Assembly (NCBI RefSeq): GCF_900105735.1 | Contig: NZ_LT629793.1 | Span: 2,666,001-2,730,000 of the forward strand | Direction of reading: 5' to 3' | Source of the DNA: Pseudomonas yamanorum | GTDB taxonomy: Bacteria > Pseudomonadota > Gammaproteobacteria > Pseudomonadales > Pseudomonadaceae | DNA: 64,000 nucleotides | Shown here: piece by piece, positions 37,920-47,771 of the stretch | How positions within the stretch are numbered: position 1 is the first letter of the stretch | Layout: every line of letters starts with the position of its first letter | The notes under the pieces: model-generated | What the model was told of the DNA's origin: nothing | Database searches by the model: none | Seen by the model: only the letters and a program-made list of their open reading frames with translations | Translations under genes and position numbers: made by a program

Positions 37920-38236
37920 CGATGATGACCGAGACTTTAGTGAGTGGAACAACACCCGTGAGCGACAACGTCAATTTGAAACAGCACCTCAACACGCCGA
38001 GCGAAGAAGGCCAGACCCTTCGCGGGAGTGTCGAGAAGGCGCTGCACAATTATTTCGCCCACCTTGAGGGCGCTGCCGTCACGGACGTGTACAACCTGGT
38101 GCTCTCCGAAGTCGAAGCGCCGTTGCTCGAAAGCGTAATGAACTACGTCAAGGGCAACCAGACCAAGGCCAGTGAGCTGCTCGGTCTGAACCGTGGCACG
38201 CTGCGCAAGAAACTCAAGCAGTACGATTTGCTGTAA
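37916..38236 (+). CDS. fis: Nucleoid-associated regulator Fis
   Basis: 106-residue DNA-bending protein. The C-terminal half carries the Fis HTH ([30 protein letters not shown]) preceded by the helix [18 protein letters not shown]. The first 40 residues are poorly conserved. Several start ATGs (37916, 37922, 37925) are in frame; the first overlaps the dusB stop. Fis controls rRNA promoters, growth-phase gene expression and chromosome topology. A terminator follows at 38254. Confidence 0.95.
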   Translation: MTMMTETLVSGTTPVSDNVNLKQHLNTPSEEGQTLRGSVEKALHNYFAHLEGAAVTDVYNLVLSEVEAPLLESVMNYVKGNQTKASELLGLNRGTLRKKLKQYDLL

Positions 38237-38253
38237 GCATTCAATCAAACCAG

Positions 38254-38286
38254 AAAGGCGCCCGCGTAAAAACGGACGCCTTTTTT
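38254..38286 (+). terminator. Rho-independent terminator after fis
   Basis: AAAGGCG-C-CCG (38254 on) pairs with CGG-A-CGCCTTT across a short A-rich loop, followed by TTTTTT at 38281-38286. It separates the dusB-fis transcript from purH. Confidence 0.85.
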
Positions 38287-38317
38287 GCTGACTCCTTTGC
38301 TTTTGATGGAAATTGAA

Positions 38318-39925
38318 ATGACCGACCAGACTACCCGCCTGCCGATCCGCCGTGCCTTGATCAGTGTCTCCGACAAGACCGGGATCCTCGAATTTGCCCG
38401 GGAGCTGGAAGCCCTGGGCGTGGAGATTCTCTCCACCGGCGGGACCTTCAAACTGCTGCGGGACAACGGCGTGGCCGCAGTGGAAGTGGCGGACTACACC
38501 GGTTTCGCAGAAATGATGGACGGTCGGGTCAAGACCCTGCACCCGAAAATCCACGGCGGGATCCTCGGTCGTCGCGGTATCGACGACGCCATCATGAGCG
38601 AGCACGGCATCAAGCCGATCGACCTGGTGGCCGTTAACCTGTACCCGTTCGAAGCCACCATCAACAAGCCAGGCTGCGACCTGCCGACCGCCATCGAAAA
38701 CATCGATATCGGCGGCCCGACCATGGTTCGCTCGGCAGCCAAGAACCACAAAGACGTGGCCATCGTGGTTAACGCCAGCGACTACGCCAACGTACTGGAA
38801 AGCCTGAAAGCCGGCGGCCTGACCTACGCCCAGCGCTTCGACCTGATGCTCAAGGCCTTCGAACACACCGCCGCCTACGACGGCATGATCGCCAACTACA
38901 TGGGCACCGTGAACCAAGCGGCTGAAACCCTGAGCACTGAAGGTCGCAGCCAGTTCCCGCGCACCTTCAACAGCCAGTTCATCAAAGCCCAGGAAATGCG
39001 CTACGGCGAGAACCCGCACCAGAGCGCGGCGTTCTACGTTGAGGCCAAGCCTGCTGAAGTCGGCATCGCCACCGCGACCCAACTGCAAGGCAAAGAGCTG
39101 TCCTACAACAACGTGGCCGACACCGACGCCGCGCTGGAATGTGTGAAGAGCTTCGTCAAGCCAGCCTGCGTGATCGTCAAGCACGCCAACCCGTGCGGCG
39201 TGGCCGTGAGCCCGGACGCTGAAGGCGGTATCCGCCAGGCGTACGAACTGGCCTACGCCACCGACACCGAGTCGGCCTTCGGAGGCATCATTGCCTTCAA
39301 CCGTGAGCTGGATGCCGAGACCGCCAAGGCGATCGTCGAGCGTCAGTTCGTTGAAGTGATCATTGCCCCATCCGTCAGTGAAGAAGCCCGCGCCATCGTT
39401 GCTGCCAAGGCCAATGTGCGCCTGCTGGCCTGCGGCGAGTGGTCGGCTGAGCGTGCCGCTGCCTGGGACTACAAGCGCGTCAACGGCGGCTTGCTGGTAC
39501 AGAGCCGCGACATCGGCATGATCGGCAGCGCCGACCTGAAAGTGGTGACCAAGCGCGCCCCGACCGAACAGGAAATCAACGACCTGATCTTCGCCTGGAA
39601 AGTCGCCAAGTACGTTAAATCCAACGCCATCGTCTACGCCAAGAATCGCCAGACCATCGGTGTTGGCGCCGGCCAGATGAGCCGCGTGAACTCGGCACGT
39701 ATCGCTGCAATCAAGGCTGAGCATGCCGGCTTGCAGGTACAGGGTTCGGTGATGGCGTCCGACGCATTCTTCCCTTTCCGCGACGGCCTGGACAATGCGG
39801 CCAAGGCTGGCGTGACAGCGGTGATCCAGCCAGGCGGCTCGATGCGTGACGCAGAAGTGATTGCAGCGGCCGATGAAGCCGGCATCGCCATGGTGTTTAC
39901 CGGCATGCGCCACTTCCGCCACTAA
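38318..39925 (+). CDS. purH: Bifunctional AICAR transformylase/IMP cyclohydrolase PurH
   Basis: 535-residue enzyme for the last two steps of de novo IMP synthesis. The N-terminal cyclohydrolase domain begins [20 protein letters not shown]; the transformylase domain has [33 protein letters not shown] and [14 protein letters not shown]. The start at 38318 has GGAA close upstream; longer in-frame starts in the terminator region are unlikely. It is separated from purD by a large inverted repeat (39930-40039). Confidence 0.96.
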   Translation: MTDQTTRLPIRRALISVSDKTGILEFARELEALGVEILSTGGTFKLLRDNGVAAVEVADYTGFAEMMDGRVKTLHPKIHGGILGRRGIDDAIMSEHGIKPIDLVAVNLYPFEATINKPGCDLPTAIENIDIGGPTMVRSAAKNHKDVAIVVNASDYANVLESLKAGGLTYAQRFDLMLKAFEHTAAYDGMIANYMGTVNQAAETLSTEGRSQFPRTFNSQFIKAQEMRYGENPHQSAAFYVEAKPAEVGIATATQLQGKELSYNNVADTDAALECVKSFVKPACVIVKHANPCGVAVSPDAEGGIRQAYELAYATDTESAFGGIIAFNRELDAETAKAIVERQFVEVIIAPSVSEEARAIVAAKANVRLLACGEWSAERAAAWDYKRVNGGLLVQSRDIGMIGSADLKVVTKRAPTEQEINDLIFAWKVAKYVKSNAIVYAKNRQTIGVGAGQMSRVNSARIAAIKAEHAGLQVQGSVMASDAFFPFRDGLDNAAKAGVTAVIQPGGSMRDAEVIAAADEAGIAMVFTGMRHFRH

Positions 39926-39929
39926 CAGA

Positions 39930-40039
39930 TGATCGTTCCCACGCTCGGCGTGGGAATGGAGCCCGGGACGCTCCGCGTCCCAAAGCGTGACGCGGAGCGT
40001 CACAAGAGGCATTCCCACGCAGAGCGTGGGAAGGATCAG
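39930..40039. repeat. Nested inverted repeat (GTTCCCACGCTC family) in the purH-purD gap
   Basis: The outer arms TGATCGTTCCCACGCTC (39930) and GAGCGTGGGAAGGATCA (to about 40039) pair, and each arm folds on itself (CCCACGCTCGGCGTGGG and CCCACGCAGAGCGTGGG). Inside are GGACGCTCCGCGTCC and GTGACGCGGAGCGTCAC. This is a different repeat family from the REPINs and can form a long cruciform or several hairpins in the transcript. Confidence 0.85.
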
Positions 40040-40066
40040 AATTCAGCGTCATCCGAGGTTTTTGAA

Positions 40067-41359
40067 ATGAATGTTTTGATCATTGGCAGCGGTGGCCGTG
40101 AACACGCCCTGGCCTGGAAAGTTGCCCAGGACCCACGCGTCCAGAAAGTTTTCGTCGCCCCCGGCAACGCCGGCACCGCCATTGAAGCCAAGTGCGAAAA
40201 CGTCGCCATCGACGTGTTGGCCCTTGAGCAACTGGCGGACTTTGCCGAGAAAAACGTTTCCCTGACCATCGTCGGTCCGGAAGTGCCCTTGGTGGCTGGC
40301 GTTGTGGACCTGTTCCGCAGCCGTGGCCTGGACTGCTTCGGCCCAACCGCCGGCGCTGCCCAGCTGGAAGGCTCGAAAGCCTTCACCAAGGATTTCCTGG
40401 CACGCCACAAGATCCCGACCGCCGACTACCAGAACTTCACCGAGATCGAGCCAGCCCTGGCTTACCTGCGTGAGGTCGGTGCACCGATCGTGATCAAGGC
40501 CGACGGCCTGGCCGCCGGCAAAGGCGTGATCGTCGCGATGACCCTGGCCGAAGCCGAAGACGCCGTGCGCGACATGCTCGCCGGCAACGCTTTCGGTGAA
40601 GCCGGTTCGCGTGTAGTGATCGAAGAATTCCTCGACGGCGAAGAAGCCAGCTTCATCGTGATGGTCGACGGCAAGAACGTTTTGCCGATGGCCACCAGCC
40701 AGGACCACAAACGTGTGGGTGACGGCGACAGCGGCCCGAACACTGGCGGCATGGGTGCTTACTCCCCGGCTCCGGTAGTGACTGCCGAAGTGCACAAGCG
40801 CGTGATGGACCTGGTGATTTGGCCAACCGTGCGCGGCATGGCGGATGAAGGCAACGTGTACACCGGCTTCCTGTACGCCGGCTTGATGATCGACAAGGCC
40901 GGTAACCCGAAAGTCATCGAGTTCAACTGCCGCTTCGGCGATCCGGAAACCCAGCCGGTGATGCTGCGTCTGCAATCGAGCCTGGTACTGCTGGTGGAGG
41001 CGGCGCTGGCCCAGGCCCTCGACAAGGTCGAAGCCCAGTGGGACCCGCGCCCAAGCGTTGGCGTCGTGCTGGCCGCCGGCGGCTACCCGGCCGACTACGC
41101 CAAGGGCGATGTGATTGAAGGTCTGGATGCGGCTGCTACGCTGGAAGGCAAGGTGTTCCACGCGGGCACCGCGCTCAAGGATGGCAAGGTCGTCACCGCC
41201 GGTGGTCGCGTATTGTGCGCAACCGCCATGGGCAGTAGCGTAGATGCCGCCCAGCAACAGGCTTACAAGCTGGCGGCGAAGATCGACTGGAAAGGCTGCT
41301 TCTACCGCACCGACATTGGCTACCGCGCCATTGCCCGTGAGCGTGGCGAAAGTCAGTAA
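40067..41359 (+). CDS. purD: Phosphoribosylamine-glycine ligase (GAR synthetase) PurD
   Basis: 430-residue ATP-grasp enzyme of purine synthesis. It begins MNVLIIGSGGREHALAW, has VGPEVPLVAGVVD, the ATP loop VIKADGLAAGKGVIV, and the metal site NCRFGDPETQPVM. The ATG at 40067 is used because GAGG lies upstream and the N-terminus is the family start; the frame extends back through the inverted repeat, but that part is not protein-like. PurH and PurD are probably co-transcribed through the repeat. Confidence 0.96.
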   Translation: MNVLIIGSGGREHALAWKVAQDPRVQKVFVAPGNAGTAIEAKCENVAIDVLALEQLADFAEKNVSLTIVGPEVPLVAGVVDLFRSRGLDCFGPTAGAAQLEGSKAFTKDFLARHKIPTADYQNFTEIEPALAYLREVGAPIVIKADGLAAGKGVIVAMTLAEAEDAVRDMLAGNAFGEAGSRVVIEEFLDGEEASFIVMVDGKNVLPMATSQDHKRVGDGDSGPNTGGMGAYSPAPVVTAEVHKRVMDLVIWPTVRGMADEGNVYTGFLYAGLMIDKAGNPKVIEFNCRFGDPETQPVMLRLQSSLVLLVEAALAQALDKVEAQWDPRPSVGVVLAAGGYPADYAKGDVIEGLDAAATLEGKVFHAGTALKDGKVVTAGGRVLCATAMGSSVDAAQQQAYKLAAKIDWKGCFYRTDIGYRAIARERGESQ

Positions 41360-41378
41360 ACAGCTATCCGTTCGGTTA

Positions 41379-41401
41379 GGCAGGGGCCCTTGGCCCTTGC
41401 C
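41379..41401 (+). terminator. Possible terminator hairpin after purD
   Basis: GGCAGGGGCC (41379-41388) pairs with GGCCCTTGCC (41392-41401), one mismatch, loop CTT. No clear T-run follows, so termination is uncertain. Confidence 0.35.
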
Positions 41402-41461
41402 CTACGCTTGTGGCCCCGCGCATAGTTATACCCATGCATCAACCTACGAAGGGATTTCGCC

Positions 41462-44236
41462 GTGCGCTGGCTCAGGATCGCCATAGGTTTCACTGTCAGT
41501 CTGCTGACCTTGCTCTGCTTGCTTCCGGCCCAGGCCGCGGCACAAGGCAGTGGCTGGGCGGTATTGCTTGACGAACAGGCCGATCTGCAACTGAGCGACA
41601 TCCGCTCGCCCCGCTACATCAATCAATTCAGCCCCATCGAACTGGACCGGATTACCGCCGCGCAACCGGACGGTGCGTTGTGGGTGCGCTTCAGGCTGCA
41701 ACCCGGCAAGCACGAGCAAGTGCTACGGGTATTCGCCCCAGACCTGGCACATCTGAACCTGTACGTGCTCGACGGCGACACCCTGGTGGAGCAGCAAGCC
41801 ACCGGCACCCGCCAGCCCCAGGCCGAGCGCCCGCTGCCCAGCAGCGACTTCATGCTGCCGATGCCCCAAAGCCAGAAGCCGCTGGACGTGTACCTGCGCA
41901 TGGTCTCGGAACACGAGCTGCGCCCCTACATCACCCTGGAGCCCGCCGTACTCGCCGCGGCCAACCAGAACCAGACGCTGATCTACGGGCTGCTGTTCGG
42001 CTGCCTGGTGATGCTGATCCTGCATAACCTGACCCGCTACGCCTACCATCGCTCCCGCAGCAGCCTGTGGCTCGCCGCCTGCGAAGTGTTGCTGCTGCTC
42101 AGCCTGGCGCTGTTGCTCAATGTGGTCGGCCCGTGGCTGCCGAACTGGCACGCGGTACAAACCCCCGGCGCGTACCTCGCCCTGCTGCTGACGGCGCCGT
42201 GCGGGCTGATGTTTGCCTATCGCTTCTTTGCGCCTCTTGGCCCGCATCCGCTGAACAAACTGCTGATGGCCGACATTCTGTTGATCGTCCTCAGCGGGCT
42301 TTTGCTGCTGTTCGTCAATACGTTGCCGCTGAACATCATCACCTACGCCCTGGTGGCGCTGGCCGGCCTGAGCATGCTGTTCGTCTCTGCCTATCACTGG
42401 CAAAAAGGTTATCGCCCGGCGCGCCTGTTCATGGTGGCGATGGTGATATTCAACATCGGCACGCTGATTATCCTGCCGGCCTTGCTGGGCCTGACACTGG
42501 TGGCGCCCCAAGGCTTGATCGTTACCCTGCTCGGTTTTATCTGCCTCAGCGGCCTGTTGATGAGCCTGGCCTTGGGCGAACGCCAGCGCGCCATCACCGA
42601 AGACAACTTCAGCCTCAGCCGCGATCTGGCGGCGAGCAATGCCGAAATCGCCGCCAAGGCCGAGTTCCTGGCGAAGATCAGCCACGAAATCCGCACCCCT
42701 ATGAACGGCGTGCTGGGCATGACCGAACTGCTGCTGGGCACGCCGCTGTCGGTCAAGCAGCGCGACTACGTGCAAACCATCCACAGTGCCGGCAACGAAT
42801 TGCTCACGCTGATCAACGAGATTCTCGACATCTCCAAGCTCGAATCCGGGCAGATCGAACTGGATGACGTGCAGTTCGACCTCAACGCGTTGATCGAAGA
42901 CTGCCTGAGTATTTTCCGCGCCAAGGCCGAGCAGCAAAACGTCGAGCTGATCAGCTTTATCCAGCCCCAGGTGCCACGAGTCATCAGCGGCGACCCGACG
43001 CGTCTGCGCCAGGCACTGTTGAGCCTGCTGGAAAACGCCCTGCAAAAAACCGATGAAGGCGAAGTGCTGATCGTCGTGGCGCTGGACGAGCGCAGCAGCA
43101 AGCCGCGCCTGCGCATTGCGGTGCAAGACAGCGGCCTGCCGATGGAGCCCGCCGAGCGCGACGCCCTGCTGCACAGCGAATTGCACAGCAAGAATTTCCT
43201 GTCTGCCACACGTCTGAGCGGCCATCTGGGCCTGGTCATTGCCCGCCAGTTGATCCTGTTGATGAACGGCGAGTTCGGCATCAAGAGTGGCAGCCAACAA
43301 GGCAGCACCCTGTGGCTGACCTTGCCACTGGACCCGGAACGTCTCGAACATCCAACCTCCGACCTCGACGGCCCGCTCAAGGGCGCGCGCGTGCTGGTGG
43401 TGGACGACAACGACACCTGCCGCAAAGTGCTGGTGCAGCAATGCACGGCCTGGGGCCTGAACGTGAGTGCCGTGCCTTCGGGCAAGGAAGCCCTGGCGCT
43501 GCTGCGCACCAAGGCGCACCTGCGGGATTACTTCGATGTGGTGCTGCTGGACCAGAACATGCCCGGCATGACCGGCATGCAACTGGCGGCGAAGATCAAG
43601 GAAGACCCGAGCCTGAACCACGACATCTTGCTGATCATGCTCACCGGCATCAGCAATGCGCCGAGCAAGATCATCGCGCGCAACTGCGGGATCAAACGCA
43701 TCCTCGCCAAACCCGTGGCCGGCTACACCCTCAAGACCACCCTTGCCGACGAGTTGACCCAACGCAGCAAGGGCACTGTGCAACCGCGCCAGGCGGCGAT
43801 CAGCGCACCGGTCCCGGTGACCGTGCCGAATGACTTCCGGATTCTGGTGGCCGAAGACAACAGCATCTCCACCAAGGTGATTCGTGGCATGCTCGGCAAG
43901 CTCAACCTGCAGCCGGACACCGCGAGCAATGGTGAAGAAGCGTTGCAAGCGATGAAAACCCAGCGGTATGACCTGGTGTTGATGGACTGTGAAATGCCGA
44001 TCCTCGACGGCTTCTCCGCCACCCAGCAACTGCGGGCGTGGGAAGTCAGCAACCAGCGCATTCGTACCCCGGTGGTGGCGCTGACGGCGCACATTCTTTC
44101 GGAACACAAAGAGCGTGCGCGCCAGGCCGGGATGGACGGGCACATGGCCAAGCCGGTGGAGTTGTCGCAATTGCGCGAGCTGGTGGAGTACTGGGTGGCG
44201 CAGCGCCAACAGCGCCCTGAGCACGCACCTACCTGA
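41462..44236 (+). CDS. retS: RetS hybrid sensor protein
   Basis: 924-residue membrane hybrid kinase. It starts with GTG after AAGGGA, then a signal peptide (to about 28), a 7TMR-DISMED2 extracellular domain (about 30-165), seven membrane helices (about 175-385), HisKA with His408 in [13 protein letters not shown], an ATPase-like domain, and two receivers with Asp697 (LLDQNMPGM) and Asp842 ([10 protein letters not shown]). The ATPase boxes are poor: [13 protein letters not shown] for the N box and DSGLPMEP in place of DxGxGI. RetS in Pseudomonas works by binding GacS rather than as a normal kinase, switching between acute (motile) and biofilm states. It follows purD as in P. aeruginosa. Confidence 0.94.
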   Translation: MRWLRIAIGFTVSLLTLLCLLPAQAAAQGSGWAVLLDEQADLQLSDIRSPRYINQFSPIELDRITAAQPDGALWVRFRLQPGKHEQVLRVFAPDLAHLNLYVLDGDTLVEQQATGTRQPQAERPLPSSDFMLPMPQSQKPLDVYLRMVSEHELRPYITLEPAVLAAANQNQTLIYGLLFGCLVMLILHNLTRYAYHRSRSSLWLAACEVLLLLSLALLLNVVGPWLPNWHAVQTPGAYLALLLTAPCGLMFAYRFFAPLGPHPLNKLLMADILLIVLSGLLLLFVNTLPLNIITYALVALAGLSMLFVSAYHWQKGYRPARLFMVAMVIFNIGTLIILPALLGLTLVAPQGLIVTLLGFICLSGLLMSLALGERQRAITEDNFSLSRDLAASNAEIAAKAEFLAKISHEIRTPMNGVLGMTELLLGTPLSVKQRDYVQTIHSAGNELLTLINEILDISKLESGQIELDDVQFDLNALIEDCLSIFRAKAEQQNVELISFIQPQVPRVISGDPTRLRQALLSLLENALQKTDEGEVLIVVALDERSSKPRLRIAVQDSGLPMEPAERDALLHSELHSKNFLSATRLSGHLGLVIARQLILLMNGEFGIKSGSQQGSTLWLTLPLDPERLEHPTSDLDGPLKGARVLVVDDNDTCRKVLVQQCTAWGLNVSAVPSGKEALALLRTKAHLRDYFDVVLLDQNMPGMTGMQLAAKIKEDPSLNHDILLIMLTGISNAPSKIIARNCGIKRILAKPVAGYTLKTTLADELTQRSKGTVQPRQAAISAPVPVTVPNDFRILVAEDNSISTKVIRGMLGKLNLQPDTASNGEEALQAMKTQRYDLVLMDCEMPILDGFSATQQLRAWEVSNQRIRTPVVALTAHILSEHKERARQAGMDGHMAKPVELSQLRELVEYWVAQRQQRPEHAPT

Positions 44237-44259
44237 CCCAGGCATGGCGCAGATCAAAA

Positions 44260-44355
44260 TGTGGGAGCGGCGGTGCGACTTGCTCGCGAAAGCGGTGTGT
44301 CAGCCAATACATGTTTGACTGATACACCGCTTTCGCGAGCAAGCCCGCTCCCACA
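44260..44355. repeat. REPIN with an 8-10 base insertion in one arm
   Basis: The right arm GCGAGCAAGCCCGCTCCCAC (ending near 44353) is standard; the left arm is GTGGGAGCGG-CGGTGCGA-CTTGCTCGCG, with an extra CGGTGCGA inside the core. It lies between retS and the MarC gene. Confidence 0.8.
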
Positions 44356-44439
44356 TTGGATTGTTGTCGCTTCACCGATAGCGCTCAGCCACAGGCCTGA
44401 TAAACTCCCGCTCGCCCTCCTTCGCTGCGAGCTCCCACC

Positions 44440-45036
44440 ATGCTCCATGTGCTATTCAGCGTTTACCTGAAGATGCTGGTGCTCTACAGCCCCTTCTTCG
44501 TGCTTTCCTGCTTTATCAGCCTGACTCGCGGTTACTCCAGCAAGGAGCGGCGGCGCCTGGCCTGGAAAGTGGCCCTCGCCACCCTGGTATCAAGCGTGTT
44601 GCTCTACCTGTTCGGCCGGGTGATTTTCAGTGTGTTCGGCATCACCGTCGACGCCTTCCGCATCGGCGCCGGCAGTGTGCTGTTCATCTCGGCCCTGGGC
44701 ATGGCCCAAGGCAAGTCGGCGGTGCAGACCGATAACGTGCAGCAGGACGTGACCATCGTCCCGCTGACCATCCCCCTGACCGTCGGCCCCGGTACCATCG
44801 GTGCGCTGCTGGTGATGGGCGTCAGCCAGCCGCACTGGGACGATAAGATCACCGCCATCCTCAGCATCGCCCTGGCCAGCCTTACGGTGGGTGTGGTGCT
44901 GTACCTGTCCAACCGTATCGAACGCATTCTCGGTGACCAGGGCTTGCAGATTGTCAGCCGCTTGATGGGGTTGTTTGTGTGTGCACTGGCAGCGCAAATC
45001 ATCTTCACCGGGGTACGCGGTTACCTGGTGCCGTAG
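44440..45036 (+). CDS. MarC-family integral membrane protein
   Basis: 198 residues with about six membrane helices (for example LVLYSPFFVLSCFISLTRGY, IVPLTIPLTVGPGTIGALLV). The MarC signature is the PLTIPLTVGPGTIG stretch and the short cytoplasmic loops. The role of this family is not settled; older links to antibiotic resistance (marC) were withdrawn. No strong Shine-Dalgarno is visible upstream of the ATG. It neighbours retS, as a similar gene does in P. aeruginosa (from memory). Confidence 0.83.
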   Translation: MLHVLFSVYLKMLVLYSPFFVLSCFISLTRGYSSKERRRLAWKVALATLVSSVLLYLFGRVIFSVFGITVDAFRIGAGSVLFISALGMAQGKSAVQTDNVQQDVTIVPLTIPLTVGPGTIGALLVMGVSQPHWDDKITAILSIALASLTVGVVLYLSNRIERILGDQGLQIVSRLMGLFVCALAAQIIFTGVRGYLVP

Positions 45037-45037
45037 G

Positions 45038-45829
45038 TCAAATCCTGTATTGGGCGATAGCCAGGCGGACCTTGTCCCCTGCGCTGTCGCGCATCAGTTG
45101 AATCGTGGCTTCGTTGACCACCGAACTGTTCAGCACCAGGCAGGTGCGGCCACTGAAGGCTTCAACGGACGCACTGTCCCACTCCAGAAACGGCATGCCC
45201 CACTGCTTGCTGACGCCGTGGGAACTGTAGGTCACCAGCACCATCGACACTTCCCCCGCCGTTTCCGAACAGGACGCCAAGCCGAAATCTCCGCCCTCAT
45301 GGGTCGTGGTATTTCGTTTGAATAACTCAAATGAAGCCGGGAGTTGCTTCAAGGCTTCGATAGCCTCCCCCACCCGCTTGGGCAGTGCACTGATCAATGG
45401 CCCGGACAGGAACGTCGAGGCCACCGTGGCCGCCACCAGATTCAGCGCCGCCAACTGCACCGACAGCCCTTTGCGAGTGGTGTATACCCGCTCGAAACTG
45501 CTCCTGACCGGCATCCAGCCCAGGCTGCTCATCACCTTGATGAATTCGTTGTACCAGGCCTCTGTTCCCCGGGCGATCCGCAATACATCACTGACGTAGC
45601 TGCTCGCCAGCAAATAGCTTTTGCGGGTGTACTCCTTGTTGAGGCTCGTCATGCCTTCCACAAACGACATGACACTGTTGTTCACCACTGCCGCGTTCAG
45701 CTCATCATCACCTTCGAGCTTCACCGGCGCGCTCAACCCCGGCGACAAGCTGGACGCGCCCGGAAGCCGGTATGCGGCAATCAGCTTCCTCCTTTTTGCG
45801 CTGTTGATCCGTCTGTTATTTCGCTCCAT
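45038..45829 (-). CDS. Unrecognised conserved-looking protein
   Basis: 263 residues of balanced composition with no signal peptide, no clear membrane helix and no motif I can name. Features are a basic N-terminus (MERNNRRINSAKRRKLIAAY), a helical stretch VNNSVMSFVEGMTSLNKEYT, WYNEFIKVMSSLGWMP, a hydrophobic AALNLVAATVASTFLSGPLI and a beta-like C-terminus (VSMVLVTYSSHG, CLVLNSSVV). ATG 45829 has GGAG 8 bases upstream; an ATG at 45835 is only 2 bases from it. It is convergent with the MarC gene, one base apart. Similar SFVEG...K...WY blocks come to mind from unnamed Pseudomonas proteins, but that memory is not firm. Confidence 0.7.
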   Translation of the reverse strand: MERNNRRINSAKRRKLIAAYRLPGASSLSPGLSAPVKLEGDDELNAAVVNNSVMSFVEGMTSLNKEYTRKSYLLASSYVSDVLRIARGTEAWYNEFIKVMSSLGWMPVRSSFERVYTTRKGLSVQLAALNLVAATVASTFLSGPLISALPKRVGEAIEALKQLPASFELFKRNTTTHEGGDFGLASCSETAGEVSMVLVTYSSHGVSKQWGMPFLEWDSASVEAFSGRTCLVLNSSVVNEATIQLMRDSAGDKVRLAIAQYRI

Positions 45830-46130
45830 AGCCATTTCTCCATAACCCCCAACATGGGGCTTAACGCCAACACTAGTCGAGTTGCCGGGGATTTTGAGGT
45901 GCTGGAAATCGAAGGCAGAACGCGCTGCGGTGCGCAGGAAAAATCACTGCTGGCGGCGACGGTGAGTAAACGTTGGGGATCAACCTGCGGTGCGAAAAGA
46001 GGCCGTATTTTTCTTCAACCAGAAGCGAAAGATAAGACTCGACCCGCTGCAAGAACCACCTGGCAAGCAGACCTTTCTTCCATCACCTGGCGACTCTTTC
46101 AAAGCGGCCCCATTGCGGGGCCACCTCTGT
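45830..46130. other. Gap between the unrecognised gene and cobJ
   Basis: About 300 bases without a gene that I can support. It holds a small CCCC-AACAT-GGGG hairpin near 45846 and the GC-rich hairpin after cobJ at 46106-46122. The long plus-strand frame crossing it is a shadow of the flanking genes. Confidence 0.5.
46101..46123 (-). terminator. Possible terminator after cobJ
   Basis: On the minus strand a GGCCCC-GCAAT-GGGGCC hairpin (46106-46122) is followed by GCTTT only 8 bases after the cobJ stop. The T-run is short, so this is a moderate call. Confidence 0.45.
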
Positions 46131-47771
46131 TCAGGACGCGGGTTTCTCGCCATACCAACGTGGCGTATACACCCATTCGCCGCCCCCGGCCCGTGGGAAT
46201 ACACAGGTGGTGGACGAACCGATCAGCACCATCGTGCGCATGTCCACCTGCTCCGGGGTCAGTTGCCCCAGGGTGGTGACTCGCAGGGTCTGGCCCGGCC
46301 GACCGATATCGCGGCCCAACACCACGGGCGTCTCGGCCGTGCGGTGCTGCGCGACGATCTCCAGGGCGCGCCCCAACTGCCAGGGCCGAGCACGGGAAAT
46401 CGGGTTGTAGAACGCCAGCGCCAGGTCGGCCTGGGAAGCCAGGTCCAGGCGCTTCTCGATGATCGACCAGGGCTTGAGGTTGTCCGACAGCGACATCACG
46501 CAGAAGTCATGCCCCAGCGGCGCCCCCGCCTGCGCCGCCGTGGCGAGGGATGCCGACACACCCGGCAGGATTTCCAGGTCGACCTGATGCCAGGCCGGGT
46601 CGCTGGACTCGTGCAAGGCTTCGATCACCGCAGCGGCCATGGCGAATACGCCTGGGTCACCCGAAGACACCACCACCACCGAACGCCCCTGCGCCGCCAG
46701 CTCAAAGGCGTGACGGGCGCGCTGCATCTCTTCGCGGTTGTCGGTGCAATGCTGGATCTGGTCCGGGCGGAACGGCCCGGCCATGCGCACATAGGTTTCG
46801 TAACCCAGCACGTCGGTGCAGCGGGCCAGTTCAGCCTTTACCGCTGGCACCATCAGTTCGGCAGCGCCGGGGCCCAAACCGATGACCGCCAGGCGGCCAC
46901 GGGGACGACCGACCTGGGACAGGTCCAGCGGTGCATCGGCCACCGTGATGGCGATGTCCGTTTGGGTCGCCAAACTGGCGAAGCGCAACGGTACCCCCAA
47001 CTCGATTGAAGCTTCATGCAGCGACGAATCGGCCATCTCGGTTTCAGACGCCAGCAAACACGCCAGGGACTGCACGGCGAGCCCTGCATCCTGCAACGCT
47101 GCACGAATGCGTGCGGCCAGTTGCGGCCCCGACTGGCAAGTAACCAACACGTTTTTCGGATAAATCAGTAGTTCATTAGCGGCGGGCGTACGCTCGGCAC
47201 TGCCGACGTGAATCGCCAGACGCGCCTGCTGGTTCTGGGGCAAGTTGGCCTGATCCAGCCATGGCGCCGCGCCTTCAATGCGCACCGATTCACCCGCCAG
47301 CAAATCGGAAACAAAGCGTTTGCCCAGTTCCAGATCCCCGAGCTGATAACCGCTGGGCGGGTTGAGCAGGCAGGTGCCGAAACGCAGTTCGCCACTGGTG
47401 GTGATCGCAGCGGCAACGCCCAAGGCGGCGGCGATTTCCCGCGCCATTACGTTCACACCCCCCAGGCCACCGAGCAGCGGCACCACCGCGCTGCCGTCTT
47501 CGGCGACTGCCAGCACGGCAGGCTCGACGCCCTTCTCCAGCAGCAGCGGCGCCAGGGTGCGGATCACAATTCCGGCGGCGCACAGGGCGATGATCGGCGT
47601 GCCCTGTTGATACAACTGGCGCACGCTGGCGCCGAATTCGTTATAGGACTGATCCGCACCTTCAACCCGTCCGGCCAGGCCGTGGATCAGTGCGTCGGGA
47701 TACACCTGCTGGATAGCCCGGGCAGTGGCGAGACTGCCCTGCCCCAGAATGACAATCGCGGGAGCCGTCAT
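46131..47771 (-). CDS. cobJ: CbiG-CobJ fusion: precorrin-3B C17-methyltransferase with N-terminal CbiG-like domain
   Basis: 546 residues. The first ~280 residues are CbiG/CobE-like (IIALCAAGIVIRTLAPLL, LGGLGGVNVMAREIAAALG, GVAAAITTSGELRF), and the rest is a SAM-dependent tetrapyrrole methylase (LAVIGLGPGAAELMVPAV, VVVSSGDPGVFAMAAAVIE, LPGVSASLATAAQAGAPLG). It performs ring contraction and C17 methylation in aerobic cobalamin synthesis, the N-terminal domain probably aiding the acetyl-group step. The start at 47771 overlaps the cobI stop (TGATG); an extra 4-residue start at 47783 is possible. It is the last gene of the cobG-H-I-J run. Confidence 0.93.
   Translation of the reverse strand: MTAPAIVILGQGSLATARAIQQVYPDALIHGLAGRVEGADQSYNEFGASVRQLYQQGTPIIALCAAGIVIRTLAPLLLEKGVEPAVLAVAEDGSAVVPLLGGLGGVNVMAREIAAALGVAAAITTSGELRFGTCLLNPPSGYQLGDLELGKRFVSDLLAGESVRIEGAAPWLDQANLPQNQQARLAIHVGSAERTPAANELLIYPKNVLVTCQSGPQLAARIRAALQDAGLAVQSLACLLASETEMADSSLHEASIELGVPLRFASLATQTDIAITVADAPLDLSQVGRPRGRLAVIGLGPGAAELMVPAVKAELARCTDVLGYETYVRMAGPFRPDQIQHCTDNREEMQRARHAFELAAQGRSVVVVSSGDPGVFAMAAAVIEALHESSDPAWHQVDLEILPGVSASLATAAQAGAPLGHDFCVMSLSDNLKPWSIIEKRLDLASQADLALAFYNPISRARPWQLGRALEIVAQHRTAETPVVLGRDIGRPGQTLRVTTLGQLTPEQVDMRTMVLIGSSTTCVFPRAGGGEWVYTPRWYGEKPAS

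Noticed and set aside
37937..40018. Very long minus-strand frame (693 codons) opposite dusB-fis-purH
   Set aside because: It lies antisense to purH, which is unmistakable. Its composition (His, Val, Gly, Gln rich) is the usual shadow of a GC-rich gene, with no motif and no ribosome site.
41723..44257. 844-codon minus-strand frame opposite retS
   Set aside because: Shadow of retS in the mirrored codon frame, rich in Gln, His and Arg and without domains. RetS has full domain support.
45344..46279. Plus-strand frame spanning the gap before cobJ
   Set aside because: It is antisense to the unrecognised gene and to cobJ at its two ends, is Arg/Pro/Gln-rich, and has no ribosome site.
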